Notes under the pieces: generated by a model
Databases searched by the model: none
Told to the model about the DNA's origin: nothing
The model's input: the letters and a program-made list of their open reading frames with translations, nothing else
Translations under genes and position numbers: made by a program
Part shown: positions 23,411 to 34,944 of the stretch, one piece after another
Numbering within the stretch: the first letter of the stretch is position 1
How the letters are laid out: each line of letters opens with the position of its first letter
NCBI RefSeq assembly: GCF_964656455.1
Contig: NC_135721.1
Location: forward strand, 80,084,754 to 80,148,753
From: Halichoerus grypus
Lineage: Eukaryota; Chordata; Mammalia; Carnivora; Phocidae
Direction: 5' to 3'
DNA length: 64,000 nucleotides

Positions 23411-23784
23411 GAGAAAGGGGCATACAAGACAGGACAGCAACATGGAGGAGAGAGGAACTGATTCTGCCTAGAACAGGTTATGACCAGGGGAAATGGAAGG
23501 AAAGAAAATTATTGTTAAAAGGAAAGAGACTAATGAACACTGGTTTACAAATGCCTGATGAGACTAGAGAAACATACACGCAGAGAAAAGAAAACTGGAA
23601 GATACCAAAGCAAAAGATGAAAGAGTTTCAGAGGATGGGGCAAAGCACTGACAGACGCCACACAGAGAGGATGGCCTTGCTAGAGGCCAAAGATTTGAGG
23701 GAACAAGACGGGTAAAAACCTGAGGTCTGAGATGTACCCGTGAGGCAAGGAAGGGGAGGGAGGAAGGACATTTCTTTAAATCTG
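23411..23784. other. Unique non-coding stretch
   Basis: Purine-rich. The 105-codon frame at 23398-23715 is charged low-complexity with no domain. Confidence 0.4.
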
Positions 23785-23864
23785 ATTTTCTGATTAAAAA
23801 AAATTGTTATACAAACTCATTGTAAGAATTTTCAAAAGATAAAAAGGAAAAAAAAGACATTCCT
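23785..23864 (-). mobile_element. Old L1/HAL1-type element, antisense, left part
   Basis: 'attgttatacaaactcattg' then 'gaattttcaaaagataaaaa' match the antisense 3' UTR of old L1M/HAL1 elements (TTATACATATTCATTGTAGAAAATTTGGAAAATA). It resumes at 25164 with 'attccttccagtcttttttt'. The two halves are separated by the L1 at 23865. Confidence 0.72.
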
Positions 23865-24577
23865 TCTGCACAGCAAAGGAAACCATCAACAAAATGAAGA
23901 GGCAAACTAAATGGGAGAAAATATTTGCAAATCATATATCTGATAAGGAGTTAATATCCAAAATATATAAGGAACTCATGCAACTCAATAACAAAAAAAG
24001 TCCAATTAAAAAATGGGCAGAGGACCTGAATAGACATTTTTCAAAGAAATACAAATGGCCAAAAGGTACAATGAAAGGTACTCAACATCACTCATCATCA
24101 GGGAAATGCAAATCAAAACCACAATGAGGTATCACCTCATACCTGCTAGAATAGCAGTATCAAAATGAATAGATAACAAGTTCTAGCAAGGATGGGGAGA
24201 AAAGGGATCCTTCTCATACCATTGACGGAAATCAAAATGGTGCAGCCACCTTGGGAAACAGTATGGAGGTTCCTCAAAAAAATAAAAGTAGAACTACCCT
24301 ATGGTTCAGGAATTCCATTTCTGGATATAAATTTGAAGGAAATGAAATCACTACGTCAAAGAGACAGATGCCCCCCATGTTTACTGCAGCCTTATTCACA
24401 ATAGCCAAGATATGGAAACAACCTAAGTGTCCATAAACAGATGAATGGATGAAGAAGATGTGACATATATACAATGGAATATTATTCAGCCATGAGAAAG
24501 ACGGAAATTCTGTCATTTGTCACAACAAGGATGAATCTTGTGGACCTGTTGCCAAATGAAATAAGCCAGAACAGAGA

Positions 24578-24699
24578 GGGTGCCTGGCTGGCTCAGTAGG
24601 TGGAGCATGCGAGTCTTGATCTCGGGGTTGTAAGTTTAAACCCCATGTTGGATGTAGAGATTACTTAAAAATAAAATCTCAAAAAAATGTTTAAAAAAA
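24578..24699 (+). mobile_element. Carnivore SINE, short old subtype
   Basis: 'gtgcctggctggctcagtag', 'gagcatgcgagtcttgatct', 'aaccccatgttggatgtaga', then TTACTTAAAAATAAAATCTC and A-rich tail. This is the short form without the CT-rich domain. TSD: 'aagccagaacagag' before and 'aagccagacagag' after (one base missing). Confidence 0.93.
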
Positions 24700-24753
24700 G
24701 CCAGACAGAGAAAGACAAATACTGTATATCCCTTATAAGAAGAATCTTAAAAG

Positions 24754-24835
24754 AAGGAGGAGGAGAAGGAGGAGAACATAGAGAGGGACGAGAAGGAGGA
24801 GGAAGAGACTCGGTGGTGGTGGTGTCAGACTCATA
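24754..24835. repeat. (GGA)n / (GGT)n purine-rich tract
   Basis: 'aagaaggaggaggagaagga' and 'gagaaggaggaggaagagac' followed by (GGT)4. It lies within the L1 3' UTR. Confidence 0.85.
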
Positions 24836-25163
24836 GAAACCAAGTATAAAGTGGTTCCAGGGGCTGGGGAGGTGGGGGAAATGGAGAGGTTGGTATAACG
24901 ATACAATCTTTCAGCTATACGATGAATGTCTCCAGATTTAATGTATAATAACATGGTGACTATAGTTGATTGCACTGTATTGTACAACTGTAATTTGCTA
25001 AGAGAACAGACGCTAAATGTTCTCACAAAAGATACGATAAATATGTGAAGTGATAGATGTGTTAATTGACTAAATGGGGGGGAATCCTTTTCAAAGAAAA
25101 AAAATTTTAGATAAAGAAACAAATTTTAAAAAAGGCACTCCTAAAAAAAAAAAAGACACTCCT

Positions 25164-25590
25164 AAAATATTCCTTCCAGTCTTTTTTTCCCCAATACATA
25201 CACATGGCACTGGAAAAAAAAAAGGGGAGGATCACATCACATAAAGAATTTTGTACCATTTTTTTACTTTAGATGTTCCAATATCCTTCCATCCTTTATA
25301 GTGGCTTTGTCATTGTAACAAAATTCTTTACAACTGAATAAATGAAACACTGTCTATTGTTGCTGTTGTTTTGTTTGTTTTTTGGTTAGAGTCTCATGCA
25401 GGAATTGCCAGATCAAAGATGATCTGTGCCTTTTCTAGATTTAGACAAACTGCTTTTCAGAGTTTGCTTTTCAACTTGCGAAAGTGCAAACTTGTCTCAT
25501 TCTTCTCATGATTGAATATTAACTAATTTTCATAAATTTTGTAGTCAAGTAGGACTCTCAGACTTTATCTCTAAGGTCACTTATTTTAAA
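25164..25590 (-). mobile_element. Old L1/HAL1-type element, antisense, right part
   Basis: 'attccttccagtcttttttt', 'gaattttgtaccattttttt', 'gcaggaattgccagatcaaa' and 'actgcttttcagagtttgct' match the antisense old-L1 series (CCTTCCAGTC ... AATTTTGTATCCTG ... GGAATTGCTGGGTCAAAG ... TTGCTTTCCA). Confidence 0.7.
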
Positions 25591-27719
25591 CATATATTTT
25601 TAGTAATTCTTCCAATGCGCTACAGAGTTTTTGTCGGCCAAAAGGAAGGTGCAGGTTGGTCTGGGGAGGCGGGGGTCTGACAGGAAGTAGATTGGGAGGT
25701 GGTGGGAGAGAAAGGCTGGAGGAGCAATCAAGTCCCCAAGGAGGCAGGGGACCTCAGGAGTCCAGAAGGAGGATGTGGCCTTGCAACAGGAGAGAAAAGC
25801 CTCTTGACCTTTAGGGAGGAGAAGGACACCAGGAGAAAGATGAACAAGCTCAGAGGTGGAGAGAGAGAGGGAAGGTAAAAGTGCTCCCATCTGCAGGCCT
25901 CCTGGGCTTGTGGGATAATCTGTCATGCTTGCAGTAGGGGAGACTAGAGGCATGGAAGGTTTGAAGCCATCGTATAGAAGGACCTATTTATCAATAAGCT
26001 AAAGTACTGGATGTAGGTCTACCCCAGAGAGCTCCCCACAGATGGAATGGGAAAAGGCCAGTGAGTGCAACCCTGATTTTGCATGCAAGGAAACTGAGGC
26101 CTGCAGGTGCGAGGCGGGTAACCAATGGTTCCCCAGGAAGAAATGACAGTCAGTGGAGAATCCTCAGGTGTAGGCCCTCCACTGCGTAATACAACAGCCC
26201 TAACTTGAGTAAGCAAATTAAGAACAGGAATCTGGGCCAGAGGCTGGCAGCCCCGAAGGGACTGTGATTTATCCACCTTATTAGCCAGCAAGCCCTCAGA
26301 GAACAACCTGGCATCCTGCTTGCAAACGCCACAGCTAACCAGAAAACATTTCCGAAATAAGTAATCACAGCCAGGCTCCTGGTGACCGGATGGCTCCTCA
26401 TACCCTTTAGCCCACATTTTTCTAAGCCTCAAATCAGAAATTCTGGAAGACACTGTGAGAGGCCATCACTTAGTTATGGACCTCTGGTGACGAGAGGCAG
26501 GTGGCCGTGGAAACCAAAAGATGTGCAACTGTCAGAACAGCTGCTGGTTCCCACCACGGGCACTTCTGTTCCAGCTGGAGCCCTGGGCAGGGCAGCCCCT
26601 TCCCCGAAAAGCTACTCTTCCAACGAAGAATACTGGACATCATCACCCTCCATTTGCTCCTACTTTTCCCTGTTTTTCTGGATGATCAAACCAGAGCCCC
26701 ACAACCAGTCTCATGTTTGCAAACAAGGTGTCTGCACGTTGAGCCCACTTCCCCCATCAGATTTGAAAGTCAAATGAAAGTTACACTCAGAATCTCCTCA
26801 GAAAGGCAGGGTTCATTTGTTCTGACAAATTCTTCATGGGGGGAAAAAGGCCCAGCTTTTCACTAGCAACATGTATCCTTGTTCAGTTTATTTTTGCGTG
26901 AGGAGAAAGAGATGACTGCTCTGGAAACGACCCATGGAAAACATAAAATAAAAGCACTCCCTTTAGCACGAGAAACGTGTAAATGCTTCCCTTGCAGAGG
27001 CCCCCACCAAAACAAAAGCAATGCAAAAAGTCAAAGCCAAAGCCAAAGCCAGTACTCCATCATCCACTCACCCTTTTACTGACTCACGACTCCACGCAGA
27101 GCATCCTGCTCAGTGCCACATACTGGAGAACGGGTGGGGTCTGGGTGCGAATCTCAAAGCACCCACACCCTCAGAGTATCTGTTGTGAGTAGAAGACTGA
27201 TCTAGAGCGTCGCTGCCAGCCAGCTGGGAGCTCGCTCCTTCCTATCTTTCCTCCTTCCTCCTTCCCTCCTACCAGCGCACTGATGGACACATGCCCTCCT
27301 GGGAAACGTGGGGCCCAGCAGTGACCCCCTCCAAGGGACCTCCTCTTCGCCCACCCTTTCCCTCCCAGGCACTGTTACATAGTGAGGGCTGCCTTGAAAG
27401 GAAGAAACGATGATTGCACAAAGTGCTTTTCTATGACCATCAAGTAAAACTACAAATTCCCAGCCACTGGGTAGAGGAACTCATATAACAACTGTTTTTA
27501 AGTCAGGAATTCTCAGACCAATATTCTGCATGAGAACAAGGAGACTTTGACATGACATTGCAAAGCTATCCCTCAAGAGCTTAAAGATTAAGTTTTATTT
27601 TCATCATTACCAGAATACACAATGATAAGCAAATGGTAAAATACAGACCATAAGAAGTTTGTGTTACAGCACCACCGCGTACTGGTAAATGCTTTTGTTA
27701 GTGGTCTTCCAGCCTTCTC
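25591..27719. other. Unique non-coding stretch
   Basis: 25640-25950 is G- and purine-rich on plus. 26085-26115 has a possible MIR phrase ('gcaaggaaactgaggcctgc'). A pyrimidine-rich patch (CTTCCTCC) lies at 27238-27272. Frames up to 144 codons have no domain. Confidence 0.45.
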
Positions 27720-28760
27720 TCCGTGCATAGGTTTATAAGATTTTTTTAATATCATAATATCAGAATATATACCATCCGATATCCTGTTTCTTTTTTTTTA
27801 AAGATTTATTTATTTATTTGAGAGAGAGAGCATTAGAGAGATAGAGAGAGAGAGAGATCACGAGCAGGGGGGAGGAGTAGAGGGAGAAGCAGACTCCCCG
27901 CTGAGCAGGGAGCCTGATGCGGGGCTCGATCCCAGGACCCTGGGATCATGACCTGAGCTGAAGGCAGATGCCTAACTGCCTTAGCCACCCAGGTGCCCTA
28001 TCCTGTTTCTTTTTAAGAACCAACACTTTTCTGTTGAATTAGTCTTAACAAAAATCATTTTAAATTAAATGCATAACATTGAACTAATTGATATACAGTA
28101 GTTTATTTAGCAATCCCCACACTATTAATAAATAATATTGAGGTTGTTCTTCCTTTTCTGAAACTTCATGTAAAAGGTCTTTGGGTTTTGTGTTTCTTTG
28201 TTTTGAGGATTATTTTCTTACGGCTGATCCCCAAGTGTAATCGCTGGGTCAAAGACATGGATGTTTGAAAGGCTTTCAGTCCATCAGGCTGGGTTCCAAA
28301 AGGATTAGTGGCTGACCTTTGACCACAGCCTTATCAAGATTTGCACTCTTTTACATTCTTTGCTAATTTGACAGTTAAGAAATGGCATTTTATTTTTTTA
28401 AGTGTGTACCTCTTTGATTACACAGATCAAACATTTTTCCTTAAGTTGTCAAGTTACCAAGATCAAATCTTTTCCAGCATTAATTATTGTCACTTCCACT
28501 ATTATGAATTATTTATGTAAATTCTTTGCTGTTTTATGTGACCAGGCTTTGGTAGTTTTAAACAACTGCTTTTAACAAATTCTTCTATTAAAAATATTAA
28601 CTCATTGAAATATACTCTAAATATCTTTCCCCCATGTGTATTTTGTTCTTTTGTTTAACTGTTTTTTTTAAACTTGTTTTTGATATTTTACGTAGTCAAC
28701 ATGACAACACTATTTTCATTGGTTGCCTTGTCTCCCTTTAAAGTTTGGACAGGTATCTTG
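27720..28760 (-). mobile_element. Old L1/HAL1-type element, antisense, split by a SINE
   Basis: 'ggtttataagatttttttaa', 'gatatcctgtttc', 'caagtgtaatcgctgggtca', 'ggctttcagtccatcaggct', 'gctaatttgacagttaagaa' and 'aaattctttgctgttttatg' follow the antisense old-L1 order. A SINE at 27791-27999 interrupts it at the 'tatcctgtttctttt' point. Confidence 0.7.
27791..27998 (-). mobile_element. Carnivore SINE, antisense
   Basis: On the minus strand: GGGCACCTGGGTGGCTAAGG head, ATGATCCCAGGGTCCTGGGA, CCCGCATCAGGCTCCC, CT-rich part and AAATAAATAAATC tail. The TSD 'tatcctgtttcttttt' is repeated on both sides (27779 onward; 27999 onward). It carries a (GAGA)n expansion at 27821-27858. Confidence 0.96.
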
Positions 28761-29390
28761 CATTAGGCATTGATTCTTCTGATCTTACTATGGCCTAGCA
28801 TTTTAATATTTAACTCTTGGGCCAGTTAAAATTTATTTGGGGGCTGCTTCTGCCCATCCCCTGGCTATAGTCTGGACTTGCCACCTGAGCCCATAAACCC
28901 AGGTCATCCACAAGCTTTACAACCTGTCATAGAAACTGTGGTTTTGACCTTGGATCTGAGTCCCTGAACTGTGTGGGCTGTGTCCCCAAGCTCATGAATC
29001 TGGTCCATGTCATTTTTTAGCTACAGCACCCATCTGCAGACAGGGAACAGTGCCATGGGTATCAGGGAGTAAAAATAAAAATAAGGGGGCAGGGAAGGGT
29101 CAGTCAAGATTTCCTTTTCTCAACCTTGACCTTCAGGTTTCTTTAATTTCTATTTATGCAGCTTCTTTTAGTGGTAGCATTGAACAGCAGTGTCCCTGCT
29201 TCTAAACAAAACAGAGCCGGCATGCCTCATCATCTTCAACCAAGTGTATGCAAAGGACTAGCCATAATGAAATACTTTATTTCCTAATATGCACTGACTC
29301 ATGAAGATTTTTTCTGCTTCCTAAAAAGCATGGCTCATAATCATGTGCCTGTGGTATATTTCAGGGAGGAGAGAGCAGGAATAATGAGCT
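28761..29390. other. Unique non-coding stretch
   Basis: No repeat assigned. 29090-29340 is AT-rich, low-CpG and possibly conserved, but nothing firm. Confidence 0.4.
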
Positions 29391-29564
29391 ATCTATTTAT
29401 TTTATTTGAGAGAGAGAGCACGAGCGAGCACAAGCCGGGAGGAAAGGGAAAAGCAGACTCCCCACTGAGCTGGGAGCCCAACACGGGGCTTGATCCCAGG
29501 ACCCTGGGATTGTCTGACCTAAGCCGAAGGCAGATGCTTAACCAACTAACCACCCAGGTGCCCC
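29391..29564 (-). mobile_element. Carnivore SINE, antisense
   Basis: Minus-strand reading: GGGGCACCTGGGTGGTTAGT head, CTTCGGCTTAGG, a small deletion at the ATGATCCC region, then CCTGGGATCAAGCCCCGTGT, tail AAATAAAATAAATAGAT. The flanks 'aataatgagc' and 'attaatgaac' may be a decayed TSD. Confidence 0.93.
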
Positions 29565-31442
29565 ATTAATGAACAATTTACACCAACAGTTGGGAATTGG
29601 TGTTAATCACTAGTGGTATTTCCTGGTACACAGGAGAGGGAAGAATATCAGACAGAGCCCCCAGAAGGCTTCAATGGGAGAACTCACAGGCGCTGCTGAA
29701 AGCAGGCACCTTCTGGGGCATCACCCCCCATCCCCAACTACAGAAACATCCTGGTCCTTCCAGTCCAGGGGAGCTTGGTCATTAATACAAGGTCCAAAGT
29801 AACACTGTCACCAGGAGCCAGTTTTCAATTCCAGATTTTTCTTTTTGGCAGAGTGATTAACAGCTTGAAAAAATGTCCCCCAGAAACAAATCATTAATCT
29901 TGGAGAGGTGTAAGGCTTAAATAGCCTTAATGCATATTATAGTAGGTCAAAGTGAAACCCACAGCCTCCCAAAATAAGGGCAGTGACCTTAGGAGACTCT
30001 CCTCTGTGCAATTTATTTTCGCAGGGTTAAGAAGTTAATAAGGTTGAACAGGTGCAGGGACTGGGTGCGATGGACAGTGGGTGGGGGGAGACTCTCAGGT
30101 GAATATAAAGAATGAAAATGAAAAGAATGGAAGGTGATGCATGGTAACAAGTCATGTAAATGCTATCTCCAAGCTCACACTTCCCCCAGGGACACCTGAT
30201 TACAGATCTTAAATCTTTATAGCAGTAGACATGTACACCCTCCCTCTCTCCCTCTACTGACCCCAGAAAACAGCAAAAGCAAAACAAACACCAGCTATGT
30301 AGGCCCAGTGCCCACAGCATCTCTCACACTGAGCTGTGGACCCTCCTGCCAGTCACCTCCAGTCTGTTTCCTCTAGTCCAGGTGACCAAACGTCCTGGCA
30401 TGACCAGGTACACCCATCATTCTAACACAAATCCTGATTTGTATGGTACATGCTCACCCTACTCAGCCACCAGATAAAGGGTTAGAAGAGATCAGGGACT
30501 CTCAGACTAGGGTCTCTGGAGGCCCCTGGAGATTACTGGGGTGGAGAGGAGGAGGAGAGGGAGAAGAAGGGCTCCACAGTCAGGGTCCTTGTCTCCTCTC
30601 CCCACCCCCCAAACTCACATCTCCCAGAACCACTCGGAGTTTCTCTGTGGTACATGCTGACTTGCCTGGTAAGCTTCCACTTGGAGAAAGGTTTCTTCTG
30701 CTACAATGTGTTTGAAAACCAGAGGCTACAGTCTCCAAAAAGCTCCCAACTCCAAAAGGTATCATTCTGCTGTCTGGTTCTAAAGCTCCGCCTCCTGAGG
30801 AAGGAGCACATGGTGGCCAAAGGTGCCAGACACAGGCCCCAGAAGTCTACTGAACTGTGAGATCAGGAGACAACAGGCGCTGCTGAGGGAGGGGCACTCA
30901 TCTAACACCCCCAGTACATAAGTGCATAAAACAGAACAAAATCATTTTGCCTCGAACCCTTCAGAATCTGAGGTGGTAACAAGGACTGTTCAACACTATT
31001 CCATTTCTCCTCCTTCTAAGGCACAAGTTTTGGTTGAATTTCCCCAGGAAGTCAGCTGTGGTCACATCACTTGTCTCGGCGAAGGTCAGTGGATATGGCA
31101 TGTGTCACTTTGAGAGCCAAACTGCTATCTGCAACATTCTCCTCTGATCAGCCCGTGCCACTGGGTGCAGCAAACAAGAAGCAGGGCCCCTCGCTTTCTG
31201 AGGTACACACAACAGGAATGACAAACTTGTATTGTTTTACACAGCTGAGCATACAGGCTATTTGTTACTACAGCACAACAGAACCCACCCTAACCCTCCT
31301 AGAGATATTTCAGATGAATTAGAAGCAACTCATTGGGAAGGATCTGTGTACTCTAGCACAGTGTTTCCTAAAATCGGTTCCAAAGAGCACTGGCTCCATA
31401 AGACATTTGTCATCAAATACACCTAGAAAAACTATCTACTTC
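29565..31442. other. Unique non-coding stretch
   Basis: 29815-29990 is AT-rich and repeat-free ('aatcattaatcttggagagg', 'aatagccttaatgcatatta'). 30530-30570 is GGA-rich. No exon supported. Confidence 0.4.
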
Positions 31443-31640
31443 GAGCGCCTGGGTGGTTCAGTCATTAAGCATCTGCCTTCGGCTCAGGTCATGATCCCAG
31501 GGTCCTGGGATCTAGCCCCGTGTCAGGCTCCCTGCTCCGCGGGAAGCCTGCTTCTCCCTCTCCCACTCCCCCTGCTTGTGTTCCCTCTCTCGCTGTCTCT
31601 CTCTCTCTCTCTGTCAAAATAAATAAAATCTTTAAAAAAA
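31443..31640 (+). mobile_element. Carnivore SINE (SINEC), young subtype
   Basis: Head GAGCGCCTGGGTGGTTCAGT, CTTCGGCTCAGGTCATGATC, 'ctccctgctccgcgggaagc', the bear-like 'cactccccctgcttgtgttc', (CT)n and AATAAATAAAATCTTT-A(n). Perfect TSD 'aaaaactatctacttc' at 31427-31442 and again just after the A tail. Confidence 0.97.
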
Positions 31641-31915
31641 AAAAAACTATCTACTTCATCTCTCTCCTGAAGGGCCCTAAGTTTTAGATACTAAATGTAC
31701 TACAATAAAGAAATAGTTTAACTTTATTTAACCTAAACTTTTCCTACATGAATCTGACCAGGGAATGTACCATTCACAGCACCCCTACTGACAACCTGAA
31801 AATCACAGCTGATGTCACTTCAAAAAGCATTTAGATGAGTATCAAGACTCAAGCTTATTCTTAGTAACCAGATGGGAACCAATTCAGAGATTTCGGTGGC
31901 CTGGGTACAGTATTA
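31641..31915. other. Unique spacer between opposed SINEs
   Basis: About 275 bp with no assigned repeat, lying between a plus- and a minus-oriented SINE. Confidence 0.4.
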
Positions 31916-32125
31916 TTTTTTTAAGATATATTCATTTATTTTAGAGAAAGAGAGAGCATGAACAGGGGCAGGGGCAGAGGGAGAGAGGGAGAAAGAGAGA
32001 ATCTCAAGCAGACTCCCCATTAAACGTGGAGCCCAACATGGGGCTCGATCCCAGGACCCTGAGATCATGACCTGAACTGAAATCAAGAGTCTGACGCTTA
32101 ACCAAATAAGCTACCCAGGTGCCCC
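31916..32125 (-). mobile_element. Carnivore SINE, antisense
   Basis: Minus-strand reading: GGGGCACCTGGGTAGCTTAT, GACTCTTGATTTCAGTTCAG, ATGATCTCAGGGTCCTGGGA, then a GA/CT-rich body and A/T tail. TSD 'tacagtatta' (31906-31915) and 'tacaatatta' (32126-32135), one mismatch. Confidence 0.95.
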
Positions 32126-32135
32126 TACAATATTA

Positions 32136-32745
32136 GTAATTTCATGCTATAGCTACTTCGGGAAATAATCTGGTAATTTCTTTTATAGGTAACATATACT
32201 CACTATATGATCCAACAACTGGTCTCCTAAATGTTCGATTAAATGAAATGGAAACTTATATTAACATAAAATCCTTTATGTGAATGTTGACAGTGACTTT
32301 ATTAGTAATTGCCAAAAACTGGAAATGAAGCAAATGCCCTTCAATGTTGAGTAGACATACTACTATGGTTCATCCATATACAGAAATATCACTCAGCAGT
32401 AAAAAGGACCAAACTCCTGATAGATGCAATCACAAATGTGGTATGCTAAGCAAGAGAAGCCAGACTCAGAGACTACATACCACGTGATCCCATTTATATG
32501 ACATTCTGGAATACCCAAAACTCCAGAAACAAAAACTGATCTGGGATTGATTGCCAGGGGCTGGGGGTGGGAGGAAAGTGTGACAGCAAAGAGACAGCAT
32601 GCAATTGTTCAGAGTTTTGTATCGGGATTATGGTGGTGGTCAGTCCACTGCAATTATGTGTCAAAACTCACAACTCTGTCAACCAAAAAGTGTGAACTGC
32701 TGCACATAAATTATACCACCACAAAACTGTATTATTAACTTGGTT
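32136..32745 (+). mobile_element. Old L1 3' end (L1M-type)
   Basis: 'aattgccaaaaactggaaat', 'caaatgcccttcaatgttga', 'cgtgatcccatttatatgac', 'gattgccaggggctgggggt', then 'aaattataccaccacaaaac' follow the L1M 3' end order. Confidence 0.82.
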
Positions 32746-32984
32746 TCAGGTATAAAATGAAAAGCCAGATGTGTTTAAGTGACCCTTTTAAGCAGCATCA
32801 GGGAAAATTCAGAGCTCCTGGTCTCCATCACCTTTATTCCAATTTACTCATCTTTGCTCAGCCAGGATGATCCCACTGTTCTCTAAAACATACTGTTTAA
32901 TCACTTCATTCCAAAAAAAAAGGGATAGACAGGGTAGAAGGAAAGGACAGAAACTCACAGTTGGCCTCATTTTATGCATAATTA

Positions 32985-33205
32985 TAAAAGCTCTTACCTA
33001 TTGAGTGTTAAGTTGTGTGAGGTACAATTATGTCTCACGTTCCCTCTGTCAATCCTCACAAGCATCCTGTGTGATAGGCCTAATTATCTCTAAATTACAG
33101 ACAGGCAAACAAGGGTTCAGAGAAGTTAAGCAACTCATCCAGATCACACAGTTAGTAAGTGGTAAACTAGTAACTTGAACCCACACCCATACTTCTAGCA
33201 ATTCG
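32985..33205 (-). repeat. MIR, antisense
   Basis: 'ctgtcaatcctcacaagcat', 'ttacagacaggcaaacaagg', 'agagaagttaagcaactcat', 'cacagttagtaagtggtaaa' give a clear antisense MIR in order. Confidence 0.92.
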
Positions 33206-33227
33206 ATAGTATCTTCCAAGGCTAAAA

Positions 33228-33727
33228 AACCTCATACTGCTAGGATGGCTACAAACAGTACAGATAGTAATATGTGTTGGCAAGGACTGGAGAAATTGGA
33301 ACTCTCATACATTGCTGGAGGAGAGGATGTAAAATGATGTAGCCACTCTGAAAAACAGTGTGGCAGTTCCTCAAATAGTTAAATAGAGTTATCACGTGAG
33401 CCCGCAATTCCACTCCTGGGGTTACACCCAAGAAAAATGAAAACATAAGTGCACACAGAAACTTATACATGAATATTCATAGCAGAATTAATCATAATAG
33501 TCAAAAAATGGAGACAACGCAAATATCTAAATGTCCAATGACCAGATGGATAAATGTGATACATTCATACAGTGGAATAAGATTTGGCAATAAAAGGAAC
33601 AAGTGTTCTAAAGTTGATTGTGGTGGTGGACACACAGCTCTGAATATATTGAAAGCCATTGGATCATATACTGTAAGTGGGCGAATTATGTGGTATGTGA
33701 ATCATATCTCTATAAAGCTATTTTTTT
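33228..33727 (+). mobile_element. Old L1 3' end with internal deletion
   Basis: 'ggcaaggactggagaaattg', 'cagttcctcaaatagttaaa', 'ccgcaattccactcctgggg', 'aaatgtccaatgaccagatg', then a jump at about 33600 from 'ggcaataaaaggaac' to 'aagtgttctaaagttgattg', and the end 'catatctctataaagcta' with T/A tail. About 300 bases of usual L1 sequence are missing at the jump. Confidence 0.85.
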
Positions 33728-34179
33728 AAATGGCATTTACTTACCTCAGTTATAGTAAATTCTACATTACTGAAACTGAGTAAGAGGGGAAAAAGGAATA
33801 AAAGATCCAACACAACAATAAATCCCAAATGCTCTGTAGCTGCCTTTAGAATGCATGGTAGGATTTAAATTGGAAGCAGACTAAAACTACTAATTATATT
33901 TTTACTCAGGCTAATGTTAAAATTAGTATGTAGTCCTGAGCCACATGTCAGCAGAGAGTAGGGGAAGCAGCCTAGTTAACTAGCAGGTAGATAGAAGCCC
34001 ATCATAGAATAAAGAAATACAGAAGAAACCCCCAGTGGAAAAATCTATGAACAGATAATCAGTAGACGTTTCTGGAAACAGAACTCAAGCACTATCCATT
34101 AGAACATGGCTGAGACTTCGTCTACACAAGGAGAGAACAGTATCCTGCCCAACAAGACACAAATCTAAGGATGTCAATG
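33728..34179. other. Unique non-coding stretch
   Basis: AT-rich, no assigned repeat or exon. Confidence 0.4.
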
Positions 34180-34620
34180 CTAACGCGGCTGATAACTGCA
34201 TTAACCTTCTCCTAAGGGAGTTATTTTTTATTGTAACACACTTGTCAAAATGTCATCACATTAGCCTGCCTGTCCCACATCCGCCCACCGATCCCTCTCA
34301 GCCGTGGAAGAAAGAGCAGTAATTAGAGCAGGAAGCAACCCCTGGATGGGTAACTGCTTTAGCCTCACAGTCCACCCGAGACTTCTACAAAGATGCTCTG
34401 AAGAGGCCACTCCTGGGGGGAGGCAGGCGGTCATGCACACACAGGTGAGGCAAGCACCCAAGGCCTCTTCATGGTCATGGGCAGCGAGCAGTAATTACAT
34501 CCCAGAAACCAACTCTCCTGCTCCATCTGAATGCTGACACTCAGGAACCGTGAGGATTAATTACACATAACGAAGTGCACTTCTGTTCTGCACGGTCAGC
34601 CTAATTCCTACCACAGATGA
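34180..34620. other. Candidate conserved non-coding element
   Basis: Repeat-free block with homeodomain-type TAATTAC sites ('cagtaattacatcc' near 34490; 'gattaattacacataa' near 34555). Candidate enhancer only; no alignment available. Confidence 0.25.
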
Positions 34621-34744
34621 GTTTGACCTTTCCTGCCCTCTGGCATGTGCTGTCCCTTAGCCGAGATGGGAGAAGCCCTCAAAGGGACACTGAGTGGCCA
34701 GTGAATTGCGAGAGTGAGAAACAAAAACGGAATTTTTTGTCTTC

Positions 34745-34944
34745 TTTAAAAACAAATAAATATGTTTCATGGATAAACAAAATGTGTGGTACACATATGT
34801 AGTGGAATGTTATTCAGCCTTAACAGTGAATGACATTCTGACACATGCTATGTGCAGATGACCCTTGAAGACATTACGCTGACTGAAATAAGCCAGTCAC
34901 CAAAAGACAAATGTTGTATGATTCCACTTACATGAAATATCTAG
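34745..34944 (+). mobile_element. Old L1 3' end, part 1
   Basis: 'catggataaacaaaatgtgt', 'agtggaatgttattcagcct', 'ctgaaataagccagtcacca', 'gtatgattccacttacatga', ending at 'aatatctag'. It resumes at 35464 with 'agaacagtcaaattcataga'. Confidence 0.85.

Larger units (their letters stand above)
23865..25147 (+). mobile_element. 5'-truncated L1 (ORF2 end and 3' UTR), nested
   Basis: Begins 'tctgcacagcaaaggaaacc' in ORF2 and runs through 'gggaaatgcaaatcaaaacc' and 'acaatggaatattattcagc' into the 3' UTR ('gactatagttgattgcactg'). Flanking TSDs are 'aaaaaaaagacattcct' (23848-23864) and 'aaaaaaaagacactcct' (ending 25163). It is split by a SINE at 24578-24699 and carries a GGA-rich tract at 24754-24812. 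ORF2 is broken. Confidence 0.9.

Noticed and set aside
30375..30450. Possible old interspersed repeat ('ggtgaccaaacgtcctggca')
   Set aside because: It resembles a common 'GGTGACCAGACGTCCCGG' phrase, but too short and isolated to assign.
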